Shown here one piece after another: positions 26,782 to 36,220 of a DNA stretch of 64,000 nt. Position 1 is the first letter of the stretch; the number at the start of each line of letters is the position of its first letter. A program made the position numbers and the translations under genes. Source of the DNA: UBA2040 sp963977135 (GTDB taxonomy: Bacteria; Bacteroidota; Bacteroidia; Flavobacteriales_D; Crocinitomicaceae); contig CAXBNN010000011.1 of NCBI GenBank assembly GCA_963977135.1, positions 1-64,000 on the forward strand, in the 5' to 3' direction. The notes beneath the pieces are model-generated. The model was not told where the DNA came from, did no database searches, and worked only from the letters and a program-made list of their open reading frames with translations.

Positions 26782-28875
26782 TTAATAGTTTAACAAATCA
26801 GCCAAAGCAGTTTTCACTTTATCTGCATTTGGTAAAAGTGTCGCTTCCAATACACTATTCAATGGAATTGCGGGCGTATCAATAGAACCAACAATAGAAA
26901 TTGGCGCATCTAGGAACTTGAAATTATCTCTTTGTAAACGTCCGGCTAATCCTAATGTAAAATTACATTCTGTTGATTCCTCTGTTACAAAAAGAACTTT
27001 TCCATGACGTTGAGCCACTTCATTCATCAATTCATGATCCAAAGGATTCAAGGTTCTTAAATCGATAATTTCTACTTGACAAGGAAAACTTTTCGCGGCT
27101 TCAAGCGACCAATAAACGCCCATGCCGTATGTGATTATTGCACTTGTTGAACCTTTGTCTATACAAGATTGTTCAGCTGTTTGCACCACTCTACCTTTTC
27201 CAAATGGAATAACGTAATCTTCGTCTGGCTCGATAGACATGGCTCCTTCCGTTCCAGCAATTTTAGACCAATACAAACCTTTGTGCTCCAACATGACAAC
27301 TGGATTTGGATCGTAAAAAGCAGATTTCATCAAACCTTTCAAATCAGCACCCGTTGATGGATAAGCGATTTTTATTCCGCGAATATTTGTCAGAACAGAT
27401 TCTACTGAAGATGAATGATAAGGCCCTCCAGAGCCGTAAGCACCGATAGGAACACGAATGATACAGCTTACAGGCCATTTTCCATTCGATAAATAATAAC
27501 TTCTTGAAACCTCAGTGAACAATTGGTTCAAACCTGGCCAAATGTAATCGGCAAATTGAACCTCAACTATAGGCTTCAGTCCTGCAGCTGACATTCCAAC
27601 TGTTGAACCGATGATATATGCTTCTTGGATTGGCGTATTGAAAACACGATCGTCGCCAAATTTCTGTGCTAAAGTCGCTGCTTCGCGGAAAACTCCGCCT
27701 AAACGTCCACCAACATCTTGTCCGTATAAAAGAGCTTCTGGGTGTTTTTCCATCAATTCACGAACGGCAAAAAGAGCGCTGTCCACCATTACGGTTTTTT
27801 TCTTTCCTTTTGGTTCACGCTCACCTTTCTCTTCGGTAATTGGTGTTGGAGCAAATATGTAATCCAAAACATCTTTCGGTTCAGGATCTGCAGCATTTAT
27901 TGCTTTGTCATATGCCTCATCAACTTCACGAGAAATGGCTTTTTCTATCGTTTCCAAATCGGCATCTTCAATTCCTAAAGAATTCAAAGCTGATTTTAAT
28001 TTTGGGTAAGGATCTCTTGTTGCTGCTTCTTCCAAATCATCTCTGTACCATTCTTTTCGAACACCAGAAGTATGGTGACCCAAAAGCGGAACTTTCGCGT
28101 GAACTACAAATGGTCGACGCTCTTTACGAACGATGTCGAAAACTTCTTTCATGGTTTGGTAACTCAAATCGAAATCAGTTCCATCGATAGTTCGAACTTC
28201 AATTCCATTGAATCCTCTCATGTATTCGCTCATATCTTGAGCACGGGTTTCAGCTGCATTTGCAGATATATCCCAACCGTTGTCTTGTACCAAATAAACA
28301 ATAGGATATTGTTTCAAAGCCGCCATTTGAAGCGCTTCTGAAACTTCTCCTTCAGTACAAGATGCATCACCTAATGAGCAAACAACTACTGGCTTTTGGT
28401 CTCCAAAATCATCGGCTAATCCTTGCAATTCTTTGTATTGAACGCCCATCGCAACTCCGGTTGTGGGAATAGCTTGCATTCCCGTTGCAGAGGATTGGTG
28501 AGGAATTTTTGGTTTATCATCATCGTTCAAAGATGGGTGACAATAATACGTTCTTCCCCCAGAAAATGGATCATCTTTTTTGGCAAAAACCTGAAGCATC
28601 AAATCATAAGGAGTCATTCCGATTCCTAATAAAATACTGTCATCACGATAATATGGTGAAACCCAATCTTGCGGTAACAGTTGCATTCCACAAGCCAGCT
28701 GAATAGCTTCATGTCCGCGCGAAGTAGCATGAACATATTTGGCTGTAATTTCTTTGTTCGCTTCGTATTTTTCAGCCAAAGTTTTGGCTGTGCACATCAA
28801 TCGAAATGCTTCGAGAAATGTTTTTTTATCTGTTTTCAATTTGTTGGATTGTTTTTTAGAAACAACAGTTGACAT
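26782..28875 (-). CDS. Fused alpha/beta 2-oxoacid (branched-chain) dehydrogenase E1
   Basis: 697 residues. The first half is an E1-alpha domain with the thiamine-diphosphate motif GDASCTEGEVSEALQMAALK ending VQDN, and HTSGVRKEWYRDD. The second half (from about 355) is E1-beta: LYGQDVGGRLGG, TPIQEAYIIGSTVGMSAAGL and a C-terminal transketolase domain (AIITYGMGVYW). Single-chain E1 of this kind is typical of Bacteroidota. It decarboxylates 2-oxoisovalerate and related acids, feeding iso-branched fatty acids. E2 and E3 are not in the window. Confidence 0.92.
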   Translation of the reverse strand: MSTVVSKKQSNKLKTDKKTFLEAFRLMCTAKTLAEKYEANKEITAKYVHATSRGHEAIQLACGMQLLPQDWVSPYYRDDSILLGIGMTPYDLMLQVFAKKDDPFSGGRTYYCHPSLNDDDKPKIPHQSSATGMQAIPTTGVAMGVQYKELQGLADDFGDQKPVVVCSLGDASCTEGEVSEALQMAALKQYPIVYLVQDNGWDISANAAETRAQDMSEYMRGFNGIEVRTIDGTDFDLSYQTMKEVFDIVRKERRPFVVHAKVPLLGHHTSGVRKEWYRDDLEEAATRDPYPKLKSALNSLGIEDADLETIEKAISREVDEAYDKAINAADPEPKDVLDYIFAPTPITEEKGEREPKGKKKTVMVDSALFAVRELMEKHPEALLYGQDVGGRLGGVFREAATLAQKFGDDRVFNTPIQEAYIIGSTVGMSAAGLKPIVEVQFADYIWPGLNQLFTEVSRSYYLSNGKWPVSCIIRVPIGAYGSGGPYHSSSVESVLTNIRGIKIAYPSTGADLKGLMKSAFYDPNPVVMLEHKGLYWSKIAGTEGAMSIEPDEDYVIPFGKGRVVQTAEQSCIDKGSTSAIITYGMGVYWSLEAAKSFPCQVEIIDLRTLNPLDHELMNEVAQRHGKVLFVTEESTECNFTLGLAGRLQRDNFKFLDAPISIVGSIDTPAIPLNSVLEATLLPNADKVKTALADLLNY

Positions 28876-28892
28876 TATAATCGGGTTTTCGC

Positions 28893-28900
28893 CAAATATA
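28893..28900 (-). promoter_or_regulatory. -7 box TATATTTG upstream of the E1 gene
   Basis: Minus-strand TATATTTG, a full match to TAnnTTTG, 18 nt before the start codon. No clear TTG is found at the expected -33 spacing. Confidence 0.5.
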
Positions 28901-28973
28901 AGGATGATTTTGCATTTGACCGAACTGAAAAGAAATTAGAATGGTCTATTCTGACTAGATTTTAACGGAAAAA

Positions 28974-29573
28974 TCAATACTTGTGTTTTCCTACTTCCCA
29001 ACCATCACTTTTTAAGTATTGTTCACCACTTTCTACAGCGGGACCTTCCATTTGTGTTCCCATGGAATCATTCCATCGGTTTAGATAGCCAAATAAAGCT
29101 ACAACGCCCAATATTTCAACTATTTCACCTTCGTTCCAATGTTCGCGCATTTTTTCAGCAATTGCATCGTCAACACCGTTTGGAATTTGGGATGCGGCTA
29201 ATGCAAAATCCAAAGCTGCTCGTTCCGCCTCAGAAAAAGCTGAATGTGTTTTATACGACCAAATATTTTCCAACTGTTCTTGTTCCGCGCCATAACGTTC
29301 GGCTGCGCGAATAGTATGCGCTTGGCAATATCGACAGCCGGCAGCATGACTAGAAATATAGCCAATCAAACGTTTCAAAGCACTTGTTACTCGACCATTA
29401 TTTTCCATTACTGCCTTATTCATCTCAATAAATGCGTAAGCAATTCGTGGACGATGATGCATGGTTTGAACACTGTTTGGGCAAAAACCTAAGGTTTCAT
29501 TATAGAAAAGAACTAAGTCGTTGAGATCTTTATCGTTTGGGTCGTTTTTGGGGTGAACTAAAGGTCTTTTCAT
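28974..29573 (-). CDS. Carboxymuconolactone decarboxylase/AhpD-like protein
   Basis: 199 residues, all-helical. The AhpD-type redox motif is SSHAAGCRYCQAHTIRAAERYG (CxxC with downstream His). The wider pattern (FYNETLGFCPNSVQTMHHRP, EIVEILGVVALFGYLNRWND) fits the peroxidase-related CMD family of about 200 residues. Probably a thiol-based alkylhydroperoxidase-like enzyme; its reductant partner is not visible. Monocistronic. Confidence 0.88.
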   Translation of the reverse strand: MKRPLVHPKNDPNDKDLNDLVLFYNETLGFCPNSVQTMHHRPRIAYAFIEMNKAVMENNGRVTSALKRLIGYISSHAAGCRYCQAHTIRAAERYGAEQEQLENIWSYKTHSAFSEAERAALDFALAASQIPNGVDDAIAEKMREHWNEGEIVEILGVVALFGYLNRWNDSMGTQMEGPAVESGEQYLKSDGWEVGKHKY

Positions 29574-29641
29574 TTTTAATTTGATTTATTGTCGCGATTA
29601 AAGTAACCAAATAATTCACTAAATCCGAAAGAGTCCCAATC

Positions 29642-29667
29642 AAAAAAGGCCACCAAATTGGCAGCCT
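29642..29667 (-). terminator. Intrinsic terminator of the marR-fadN-thiolase operon
   Basis: On the minus strand AGGCTGCCA pairs with TGGTGGCCT (two G-U pairs) around a 3-nt loop, followed by TTTTTT. It lies 21 nt after the thiolase stop codon. Confidence 0.8.
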
Positions 29668-29688
29668 AACTATAAATTCAATTTAAAT

Positions 29689-30867
29689 TTAAAACCTTTC
29701 AAAAACACCAGCGGCACCTTGACCAGTTCCAACACACATGGTTACTACACCATATTTCTGATTTCTTCTTTTCAATTCATTTAAGATTTGAACAGATAAT
29801 TTTGCTCCCGTACAACCAAGCGGATGACCAAGCGCCAATGCTCCACCATTCACATTTACGATCTCTGGATTAATTCCCGTTTCTCGAATTACAGCTAAGG
29901 ATTGTGATGCAAAAGCCTCATTCAATTCAAAAAGAGAAATATCTTCCATTTTCAAACCTGCCATTTCAATAGCTGCTGGAATTGCTTCTACTGGTCCGAT
30001 TCCCATAATTCTCGGTTCAACGCCAACAACTTTGTACGAAAGCAAACGAGCCATTGGTTCCAGACCTAATTCTTTCATCATTTTTTCAGACATTACCAAA
30101 ACGAATGCTGCGCCGTCAGATGTTTGAGAGGAATTTCCTGCTGTAACGGATCCACCATTCGCAAAAACGGGTCTCAGTTTTCCTAACCCTTCAACAGAAC
30201 TTGGTCTTGGCCCTTCATCCGTATCAACGATATATTTTCGAACTTGACGTTTTTCGTTTTCGTCCAAATAAACTTCTTCTACTTCAACTGGAACAATATC
30301 ATCTTTGAAACGACCATTTTTAATTGCGTCAATCGCTTTTTCATGCGAGCGAACAGCAAATGCATCTTGATCTTCACGAGTAACTCCGTATTGCTTTGCA
30401 ACTGCTTCAGCCGTTAAACCCATTCCCCAATACCAGTCTGGATGCTCTTTGGCTACTTTTGAGTTAGGAACAATTCTCCAACCACCCATTGCCATTACAG
30501 ACATCGATTCTGCTCCACCTGCGATAATACATTCCGCCATTCCGGCTTCAATTTTCGCTTGAGCGATAGCAATGGTTTCCAATCCTGACGAACAATATCT
30601 GTTCACCGTCATTCCAGGAACTTTATCCGTATCCAATCCCATCAAAGAAATCATTCGACCAACGTTTAAACCTTGCTCTGCTTCTGGAGTTGCATTACCA
30701 ACAATAACATCGTCGATTCTGTTTTTATCCAACTGAGGCGTTACTTTCATAATGTGTTTGATTACATCCGCAGCTAAATCGTCTGGTCTGTAAAAACGAA
30801 AACCACCTTTCCCAGCTTTACCAACAGCAGTTCTGAATCCTTTTATTATATATGCTTTGTTTGACAT
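29689..30867 (-). CDS. fadA: Acetyl-CoA C-acyltransferase (thiolase)
   Basis: 392 residues, standard thiolase length. Nucleophile Cys92 in NRYCSSGLETIA; GHPLG His and second catalytic Cys in CVGTGQGAAG near the C-terminus; NGGALALGHPLGCTGAKL intact. It cleaves 3-ketoacyl-CoA in beta-oxidation. Third gene after the MarR regulator and FadN-like protein, separated from fadN by 103 bp containing an intergenic word-repeat. Confidence 0.95.
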   Translation of the reverse strand: MSNKAYIIKGFRTAVGKAGKGGFRFYRPDDLAADVIKHIMKVTPQLDKNRIDDVIVGNATPEAEQGLNVGRMISLMGLDTDKVPGMTVNRYCSSGLETIAIAQAKIEAGMAECIIAGGAESMSVMAMGGWRIVPNSKVAKEHPDWYWGMGLTAEAVAKQYGVTREDQDAFAVRSHEKAIDAIKNGRFKDDIVPVEVEEVYLDENEKRQVRKYIVDTDEGPRPSSVEGLGKLRPVFANGGSVTAGNSSQTSDGAAFVLVMSEKMMKELGLEPMARLLSYKVVGVEPRIMGIGPVEAIPAAIEMAGLKMEDISLFELNEAFASQSLAVIRETGINPEIVNVNGGALALGHPLGCTGAKLSVQILNELKRRNQKYGVVTMCVGTGQGAAGVFERF

Positions 30868-30884
30868 CTTTTTCTTTTTTTTTG

Positions 30885-30960
30885 GACTGTAGGACTTTAA
30901 GAATCAGGAGTCAGGACTTATTTTTAGTAAATTCCTGAATCCTTTAGTCTTGTATCCTTT
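30885..30960. repeat. Degenerate intergenic inverted word-repeat
   Basis: Short words such as AGGACTT, AATCAGGAGTCAGGAC and, inverted, TCCTGAATCC, TAGTC, TATCCTTTAATCC recur in both orientations between fadN and the thiolase gene. They form an imperfect hairpin without coding potential. Confidence 0.5.
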
Positions 30961-30970
30961 AATCCATTGA

Positions 30971-33376
30971 TTAATTTCTCAATATTTTACCGTACTTCAC
31001 TAAGCTTTCCAATCGCTCAAGAGTTTTCTTTTCCGCACAAAGTTCTAGGAACGTTTTTCTTTCAAGGTCCAATAAGTATTGTTCTGAAACGACAGTGTTT
31101 TCGCTTAAGTCTCCACCGCAAAGAACCATTCCTAGCTTTTCAGAAATTAACCTATCGTGCTCTGACATGTAATTTCCTGAAAGCATTGTATCGGCTCCAA
31201 CGTAAACAATTCCCAATCCTTCTTGACCAAGAACCGTAATGTTCTTTTCACGTTTTGGAGCGATATATCCTTCATCAGCCAATTCAATACAAGCTTCTTT
31301 TGCTCTTAGCAATTGATGATCACGACTTACTATAACTTCATCAATTCCATCACGTAAGTAACCTAAATCAAAGGCTTCGTATGCTGACGTTGAGACTTTG
31401 GCTTGACCAATCGTTAAGAATTTCTCACGAAGTAGGTTTATTTTAATGTCACCATCGTGCAGTTCATCTGACAAACGTTTTGCGAATTCTTTTGATCCGC
31501 CACCACCTGGGATAATTCCAACACCGAATTCGACTAAGCCCATGTATAATTCTGCATGAGCAATCACTTTATCTGCATGCATTGACATTTCGCAACCGCC
31601 ACCAAGTGCCATATTGTGTGGGGCAACAATTACTGGAACGTTGCAATAACGAACACGCATCATGGTATCTTGAAATGCTTTCACTGAGAAATTCAATTCA
31701 TCGAAATCTTGTTCGATAGCCATCATGAAGATCATGGCAACGTTTGCTCCAGCTGAAAAGTTCTGACCTGTATTAGAAATAACCAAACCTCGGTAATCGC
31801 TTTCTGCTAAATCAATTGCTTTGTTGATTCCTTCGATAACTCCACCACCAATTGTATTCATTTTTGTGTGGAATTCTAAATTTAAAATTCCATCTCCTAA
31901 ATGTACGACAGTTGTGTCACTGTTTTTCCAAACCGTATTTTCTTCGCGAAGTGTATCCAATAGAACTAAGTTTTCTGTTCCAGGAATCACTTTATAGGTT
32001 CCCGAATTTTGATCGAAGTACTTTTTGGAACCACCTTCCGTTTTGTAAAAAGTTGAATTTCCTTTGGCTTTCATATCTGTTACCCAAGTACCAACTTTTC
32101 CTCCTTCGGCTTCTAGCCATTTTATTCCTTCGTCAATACCAACGATATCCCATGTTTCGAACGGACCTAATTCCCAACCGAAACCTGCTTTCAATGCGTC
32201 GTCGATTTTATAAAGGTCATCCGTAATTTCCGGCAATCTATTTGAAACATAAGCGAAAAGTCCACCGAATAATTTTCGATAAAATTCACCTGCCTTGTCT
32301 TGTCCATTCACCAACATCTTGGTTCTTTGTTTCAAGTCATCGACAGGCTTGGTCATTTCTAATGTTGCAAATTTCACTTTGTTCTGCGAACGATATTCCA
32401 TCGTTTTTAGATCCAAAACCAAAATTTCGCTGGAACCGTCGGCCGCTTTTACTTTTTTGTAGAAACCTTGTCCTGTTTTTGAACCCAACCAATTGTTCTC
32501 CGACATTTTTGAAATGTAATCTGGAAGAACAAAAAGGTCTTTCATTTCATCGTTCGGACAATTGTCTTTCAATCCGTTTGCTACGTGAACAAGTGTATCC
32601 AAACCAACAACATCACACGTTCGGAAAGTTGCCGATTTTGGTCGACCTAAAACTGGACCAGTCAATTTATCCACTTCTTCAACAGTCAAATCCATTTCTT
32701 TCACTGTATGGAAAAGTGCCATTATCGCGTATACTCCAACTCTATTGGCAATAAACGCTGGCGTATCTTTACACAAAACAGTTTTCTTCCCAAGATAACG
32801 ACTTCCGAAATCCATCAAAAAATCGATAACTGCCGGATCTGTTTTCGCCGTAGGAATGATTTCCAATAAAGGCAAATATCTTGGTGGATTGAAAAAGTGT
32901 GTTCCGCAGAAAAACTTTTGGAAATCTTCACTTCTGCCATCCAACATCAAGTGAATTGGAATTCCAGATGTATTCGAAGAAATGAATGTACCTGGTTTTC
33001 TGAATTTCTCTACTTGATCGAATATGATTTTTTTAATGTCCAATCGCTCAACAACAACTTCCATGATCCAATCGCAATCTGCAATTTTAGACATGTCGTC
33101 CTCAAAATTTCCGATTTCAATTCTGGAGGCGAATTCCGCCTTATAAATGGGCGAAGGATTACTTTTTAATGCAAATTGAAACGCATCATTTACTATTCTA
33201 TTTCTAAATGTCTTACTTTCGATTGCTACTTTTTTAGCTTTTTCTATATCATTCAATTCCTTCGGAACGATATCCAAAAGAAGCACTTCGCAACCAATGT
33301 TAGCAAAATGACAAGCGATTCTTGAGCCCATGACTCCTGAACCTAAAATTGCTACTTTTCTAATGTGTTTTATCAT
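30971..33376 (-). CDS. fadN: 3-hydroxyacyl-CoA dehydrogenase/enoyl-CoA hydratase fusion (FadN type)
   Basis: 801 residues. The order is dehydrogenase first, hydratase last, as in Bacillus FadN, opposite to E. coli FadB. NAD motif AILGSGVMGSRIACHFANIG (residues 9-28), HCDH core GTHFFNPPRYLPLLEIIPT and KDTPAFIANRVGVYA, second HCDH half to about 400, then a crotonase domain (NTGQNFSAGANVAMI, MALGGGCEM, GLVEFGVGIIPGGGGSKE). It does two steps of beta-oxidation. Its start overlaps the marR stop by 4 bp (ATGA). Confidence 0.93.
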   Translation of the reverse strand: MIKHIRKVAILGSGVMGSRIACHFANIGCEVLLLDIVPKELNDIEKAKKVAIESKTFRNRIVNDAFQFALKSNPSPIYKAEFASRIEIGNFEDDMSKIADCDWIMEVVVERLDIKKIIFDQVEKFRKPGTFISSNTSGIPIHLMLDGRSEDFQKFFCGTHFFNPPRYLPLLEIIPTAKTDPAVIDFLMDFGSRYLGKKTVLCKDTPAFIANRVGVYAIMALFHTVKEMDLTVEEVDKLTGPVLGRPKSATFRTCDVVGLDTLVHVANGLKDNCPNDEMKDLFVLPDYISKMSENNWLGSKTGQGFYKKVKAADGSSEILVLDLKTMEYRSQNKVKFATLEMTKPVDDLKQRTKMLVNGQDKAGEFYRKLFGGLFAYVSNRLPEITDDLYKIDDALKAGFGWELGPFETWDIVGIDEGIKWLEAEGGKVGTWVTDMKAKGNSTFYKTEGGSKKYFDQNSGTYKVIPGTENLVLLDTLREENTVWKNSDTTVVHLGDGILNLEFHTKMNTIGGGVIEGINKAIDLAESDYRGLVISNTGQNFSAGANVAMIFMMAIEQDFDELNFSVKAFQDTMMRVRYCNVPVIVAPHNMALGGGCEMSMHADKVIAHAELYMGLVEFGVGIIPGGGGSKEFAKRLSDELHDGDIKINLLREKFLTIGQAKVSTSAYEAFDLGYLRDGIDEVIVSRDHQLLRAKEACIELADEGYIAPKREKNITVLGQEGLGIVYVGADTMLSGNYMSEHDRLISEKLGMVLCGGDLSENTVVSEQYLLDLERKTFLELCAEKKTLERLESLVKYGKILRN

Positions 33377-33837
33377 GATTTTTTACTTTCATATTTCACC
33401 ATTTCATCCAATTCGATGTCGGTGATTTGTTCAATTTTTTCAATTACCTCAAAATAAACTTTCAATTTTCCTTTAGGGATTTTCTCCAAAAGCTTTTCAT
33501 TGAAATTTACAATAACTTCGCGAGTTTCCCTACGTTTTTCGATACCAGTTTCTGTTAAAAAAATCAAAACTTTCCGTTTATCGATTTTATCAAACTGCCG
33601 ACGTATGTAGCCAGCGTCTTCCATTGTTTTCAGCGTTCGCGACAAACTCGTTGGCTCCATGCCCATTCGTGGACCAAGTTGCGTACTTGGCGTTCCATCT
33701 TTGTCTATTATCATAAGAATGAATCCTATGGAACTTGTAATGTTACTATGTGCGGCCTTTTGGTTGTACATCCTCGATATTTTGTGCCAAAGTTGGCGGA
33801 GTACATGGTCGACTAATATGTGTGTTTCGCTATCCAT
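33373..33837 (-). CDS. MarR-family transcriptional regulator
   Basis: 154 residues, winged helix. N-terminal dimerisation helices, recognition region TQLGPRMGMEPTSLSRTLKTM and wing DKIDKRKVLIFLTETG. First gene of the operon with fadN and the thiolase, coupled by a 4-bp overlap, so most likely a fatty-acid or acyl-CoA responsive repressor that controls its own operon. A 12-bp perfect palindrome lies 50 bp upstream. Confidence 0.92.
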   Translation of the reverse strand: MDSETHILVDHVLRQLWHKISRMYNQKAAHSNITSSIGFILMIIDKDGTPSTQLGPRMGMEPTSLSRTLKTMEDAGYIRRQFDKIDKRKVLIFLTETGIEKRRETREVIVNFNEKLLEKIPKGKLKVYFEVIEKIEQITDIELDEMVKYESKKS

Positions 33838-33887
33838 TGATTAGGAAATAATAATAAAGTACTAAGGTAAGAATAATAATTTAATAT

Positions 33888-33899
33888 TATGCTAGCATA
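33888..33899. promoter_or_regulatory. Palindromic operator candidate TATGCTAGCATA upstream of marR
   Basis: A perfect 12-bp palindrome, followed by GTA. The 15-mer TATGCnnGCATAGTA recurs upstream of the acyl-CoA dehydrogenase gene with only the two central bases changed. The position and sharing fit a MarR binding site. Confidence 0.65.
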
Positions 33900-33991
33900 G
33901 TAATTTTTAGTATATTTTTCGATTGTGAACTTTTCGAATCTATTTGTAAAACGTCGAAAATAGAGTCTATTTTACTGATAACCAGAACTAG

Positions 33992-34043
33992 GACTAAAAT
34001 TTTAGTCTTTTCGAATTTTAAAATTCGCGAATTTTAGAATTCG
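33992..34043. repeat. Three consecutive 16-bp AT-rich palindromes
   Basis: GACTAAAATTTTAGTC (33992-34007) and CGAATTTTAAAATTCG (34012-34027) are perfect palindromes. CGAATTTTAGAATTCG (34028-34043) is one with a single central mismatch and abuts the second. They lie in the 272-bp gap between the divergent marR and ArsR-like genes. Role unknown. Confidence 0.85.
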
Positions 34044-34109
34044 AAAATTTTATTCAAAAACCTGTTTTCAAATCAAATTTTTCACTAACTTAATGTAAAA
34101 CTTACTACT

Positions 34110-34415
34110 ATGCCAGTCAAAAAGACAGAACAATTCTCAACGCTAGAAAATCAAATTGCAACAATTGGAAGAGCACTATCGCATCCTGCTCGAATAAGAA
34201 TCATTGAATTGACTCAAGAAAATGGTTGCACGAGAAACGTCGATTTAATAAAGCTCTTAAAACTTTCTAAATCGAGCGTTCACAACCATATTCAGAAACT
34301 GGTTGAAGCAGATCTAATTCGATTAAAATATTACCCTAATCAATACCTTATCCATCTTACAAAAAATGGTCTTTTGGCGTTGGATAATTTCGTTCAAAAA
34401 AATTGGAGCAATTAA
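34110..34415 (+). CDS. Small winged-helix (ArsR-like) transcriptional regulator
   Basis: 101 residues. ArsR-like start (IGRALSHPARIRIIELTQENG) and helix-turn-helix LIKLLKLSKSSVHNHIQKLVEADLIRLKY, then a short wing NQYLIHLTKNGLLAL. No cysteine metal-sensing motif except Cys near residue 48, so a non-metal signal is likelier. It is alone, divergent from marR, and convergent with the thioesterase gene (24 bp apart). Confidence 0.85.
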   Translation: MPVKKTEQFSTLENQIATIGRALSHPARIRIIELTQENGCTRNVDLIKLLKLSKSSVHNHIQKLVEADLIRLKYYPNQYLIHLTKNGLLALDNFVQKNWSN

Positions 34416-34439
34416 AATTTTATTTTGGGAATTATAAAT

Positions 34440-34850
34440 TCAACTCCACTCCTCCCGAAAAATCTTAACTGTTCCTTTAAAATAGGCAACAAGCTCCTGA
34501 TTTTGGTTAAACGATTTTACCTCGTAAAGTCCAATAGATTTTCCACGGTTAATTTCAATGCATTCGGAACGCAAAACATCGTTTTCCTTGAGCGATTTAA
34601 GATGAGAAATACTGGTTTCTATACTTACGGCATGGATTCCATATGCATTGGCAGCAAAAGCAAGTGCTGAATCAGAAATAGAATACGTTATACCTCCATG
34701 AGCTATATGGAAACCGTTGAGCATTTCTTTTTTAACTTTTAACTCAAGAATGCATTTCCCTTTTTCAATTTCAATGACAGAAATACCCAATAAACGAGAG
34801 AATTCGTCCCTCTCCATCATTTTATCGACTATTTCACTCGGGCTCATCAT
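34440..34850 (-). CDS. paaI: PaaI-type hotdog thioesterase
   Basis: 136 residues, single hotdog domain. Active-site segment GFHIAHGGITYSISDSALAFAAN (His-Gly-Gly and downstream Asp/Ser) is that of PaaI/phenylacetyl-CoA thioesterases. Cytoplasmic acyl-CoA hydrolysis, substrate uncertain. Start codon overlaps the stop of the upstream gene by 4 bp. No phenylacetate catabolic genes are in view. Confidence 0.85.
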   Translation of the reverse strand: MMSPSEIVDKMMERDEFSRLLGISVIEIEKGKCILELKVKKEMLNGFHIAHGGITYSISDSALAFAANAYGIHAVSIETSISHLKSLKENDVLRSECIEINRGKSIGLYEVKSFNQNQELVAYFKGTVKIFREEWS

Positions 34851-35332
34851 GCTTCGACTGCTTTCGCCATCAAAGTAATCATTGCAATTGTTACGATGAA
34901 CAATTGCGTTGCTGTTTCATCCGTTAGACTTGAACCGTCTTCATCCTCAGTCGAGATTTCTAAAGCCATGAATTGCGCCAAGTGAGGTTGGTCGCAAAAA
35001 TCTTCCAACATATCTTGGTCGTCACCATCATTTTCAAAATAAGCATCCAACATTTCGAAATAGGGTTCTTCGAAATCATCGATGTCAGCTTCTTTTACTG
35101 CAACAGTGCGAATTCCCTCTTGAGTGAAACATTCTGAAATCAAACAGAAATAGTATATGATTAGTCCTTCTAGCTGCTCATTTTCATATTCCAAAGCAGC
35201 TGACATTAAATAGGCAAGTAATGTATCTTGTGCTAAAGCATATGTTTCCGACAATTTTTCCAATCCATCGTCATCCAAATTATCAACCTTCTTAATTGCT
35301 TTTTCTATACTTTCTAAAGAAACGTGTTTCAT
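34847..35332 (-). CDS. Acidic helical protein of unknown function
   Basis: 161 residues from the ATG chosen (MKHVSLESIEKAIKKV); a start 16 codons upstream exists but adds an unlikely leader. No signal peptide. Strongly acidic, with a middle of DDFEEPYFEML and FENDGDDQDMLEDFCDQPH and a hydrophobic C-terminal helix TATQLFIVTIAMITLMAKAV. I do not recognise a family. Translationally coupled to the thioesterase. Confidence 0.75.
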   Translation of the reverse strand: MKHVSLESIEKAIKKVDNLDDDGLEKLSETYALAQDTLLAYLMSAALEYENEQLEGLIIYYFCLISECFTQEGIRTVAVKEADIDDFEEPYFEMLDAYFENDGDDQDMLEDFCDQPHLAQFMALEISTEDEDGSSLTDETATQLFIVTIAMITLMAKAVEA

Positions 35333-35413
35333 TGTAATTCTGTTTGATGGCAAAGTTAAACTTTCTAAAGCAAAGGGCAATTGAAAATTCAGCCAATGAA
35401 TGTTTAATTAAAG

Positions 35414-36091
35414 TTATTCACAGGAATCTGTATCCTTTAATCTTAAGTCAACTAATAAGTAGTGAAAACCATCCCATTTTCCAGTAGGATCTTTCCTTTT
35501 GATGACAGTTTTTCCATCTGTAAAAGTATAATGGTCTTTTGTTTTGAAATGACCTTTTCGTGAAAAATAGAGTAAGAAATATTCAAATTCACGGATAATT
35601 TCAACTTCAACCTCGTTTAAATTTCGGTCTACATCATGATAATGTAAGGAATAATTCTCTCCATCTTTTGAAACAAAAATAGAGTCTTTCACCTTGACTC
35701 CTTTTACTTTGTATTTACGATAAATTCCTATTCTTTCTTTGTCCTTTAATATATCAATTGCGGAAGGAGCTACTTTTTTGTCATATTCAAAATCGTCGAA
35801 ACAAAGCGTAATTACTTTATCTTCTTTTTCTCGAATTTCAACTTCAAGAAACCTTCTTTTCTCAGCAATTGTATTGTACTGGACATAATAAATTCCTGCT
35901 TCAATATTGCTGATTTCTGTTTTAAGTGTTTTACTTTTTTTAATAAGTTTTCGTCCTTTGTAAATTTTCAATTTACCCGATTCTGTATCGCATTCACTTC
36001 TGCATTTACTTAAATAAACAGTTAAACTTGCCGCTCGCAGCGCGGAAAGGGAAGAAATCAGAAAAAAGAAAATGAAAAGGAATGATTTCAT
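35414..36091 (-). CDS. Exported protein of unknown function
   Basis: 225 residues with a cleavable signal peptide (SFLFIFFFLISSLSALRAAS). The rest is Lys/Asp-rich beta sequence (LKIYKGRKLIKKSKTL, YYVQYNTIAEKRRFLEVEI) with paired cysteines CRSEC near the mature N-terminus and a C-terminal Cys. No domain recognised. Monocistronic, divergent from the DUF2461 gene. Confidence 0.75.
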   Translation of the reverse strand: MKSFLFIFFFLISSLSALRAASLTVYLSKCRSECDTESGKLKIYKGRKLIKKSKTLKTEISNIEAGIYYVQYNTIAEKRRFLEVEIREKEDKVITLCFDDFEYDKKVAPSAIDILKDKERIGIYRKYKVKGVKVKDSIFVSKDGENYSLHYHDVDRNLNEVEVEIIREFEYFLLYFSRKGHFKTKDHYTFTDGKTVIKRKDPTGKWDGFHYLLVDLRLKDTDSCE

Positions 36092-36194
36092 GAAAATTGG
36101 TTTTGTACGAAAATAATGAATTCAACCAAAAGTGTGCCAAGAAACGAAAGAATCATGCAGCCAATACTAAGACGATAATCCTTTTTAAAAACCT

Positions 36195-36202
36195 TATATT
36201 TG
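36195..36202 (+). promoter_or_regulatory. -7 box TATATTTG upstream of the DUF2461 gene
   Basis: A full match to TAnnTTTG, 18 nt upstream of the ATG. The -33 element is not obvious in the T-rich sequence before it. Confidence 0.5.
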
Positions 36203-36220
36203 GGTTTCAAAAATCAATAA

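Noticed and set aside
27840..28341. Plus-strand frames within the E1 gene
   Set aside because: Antisense shadows with no promoter or recognisable protein features.
32242..32754. 170-residue plus-strand frame
   Set aside because: Antisense to the intact dehydrogenase domain of fadN; composition is Phe/Ser-rich nonsense.
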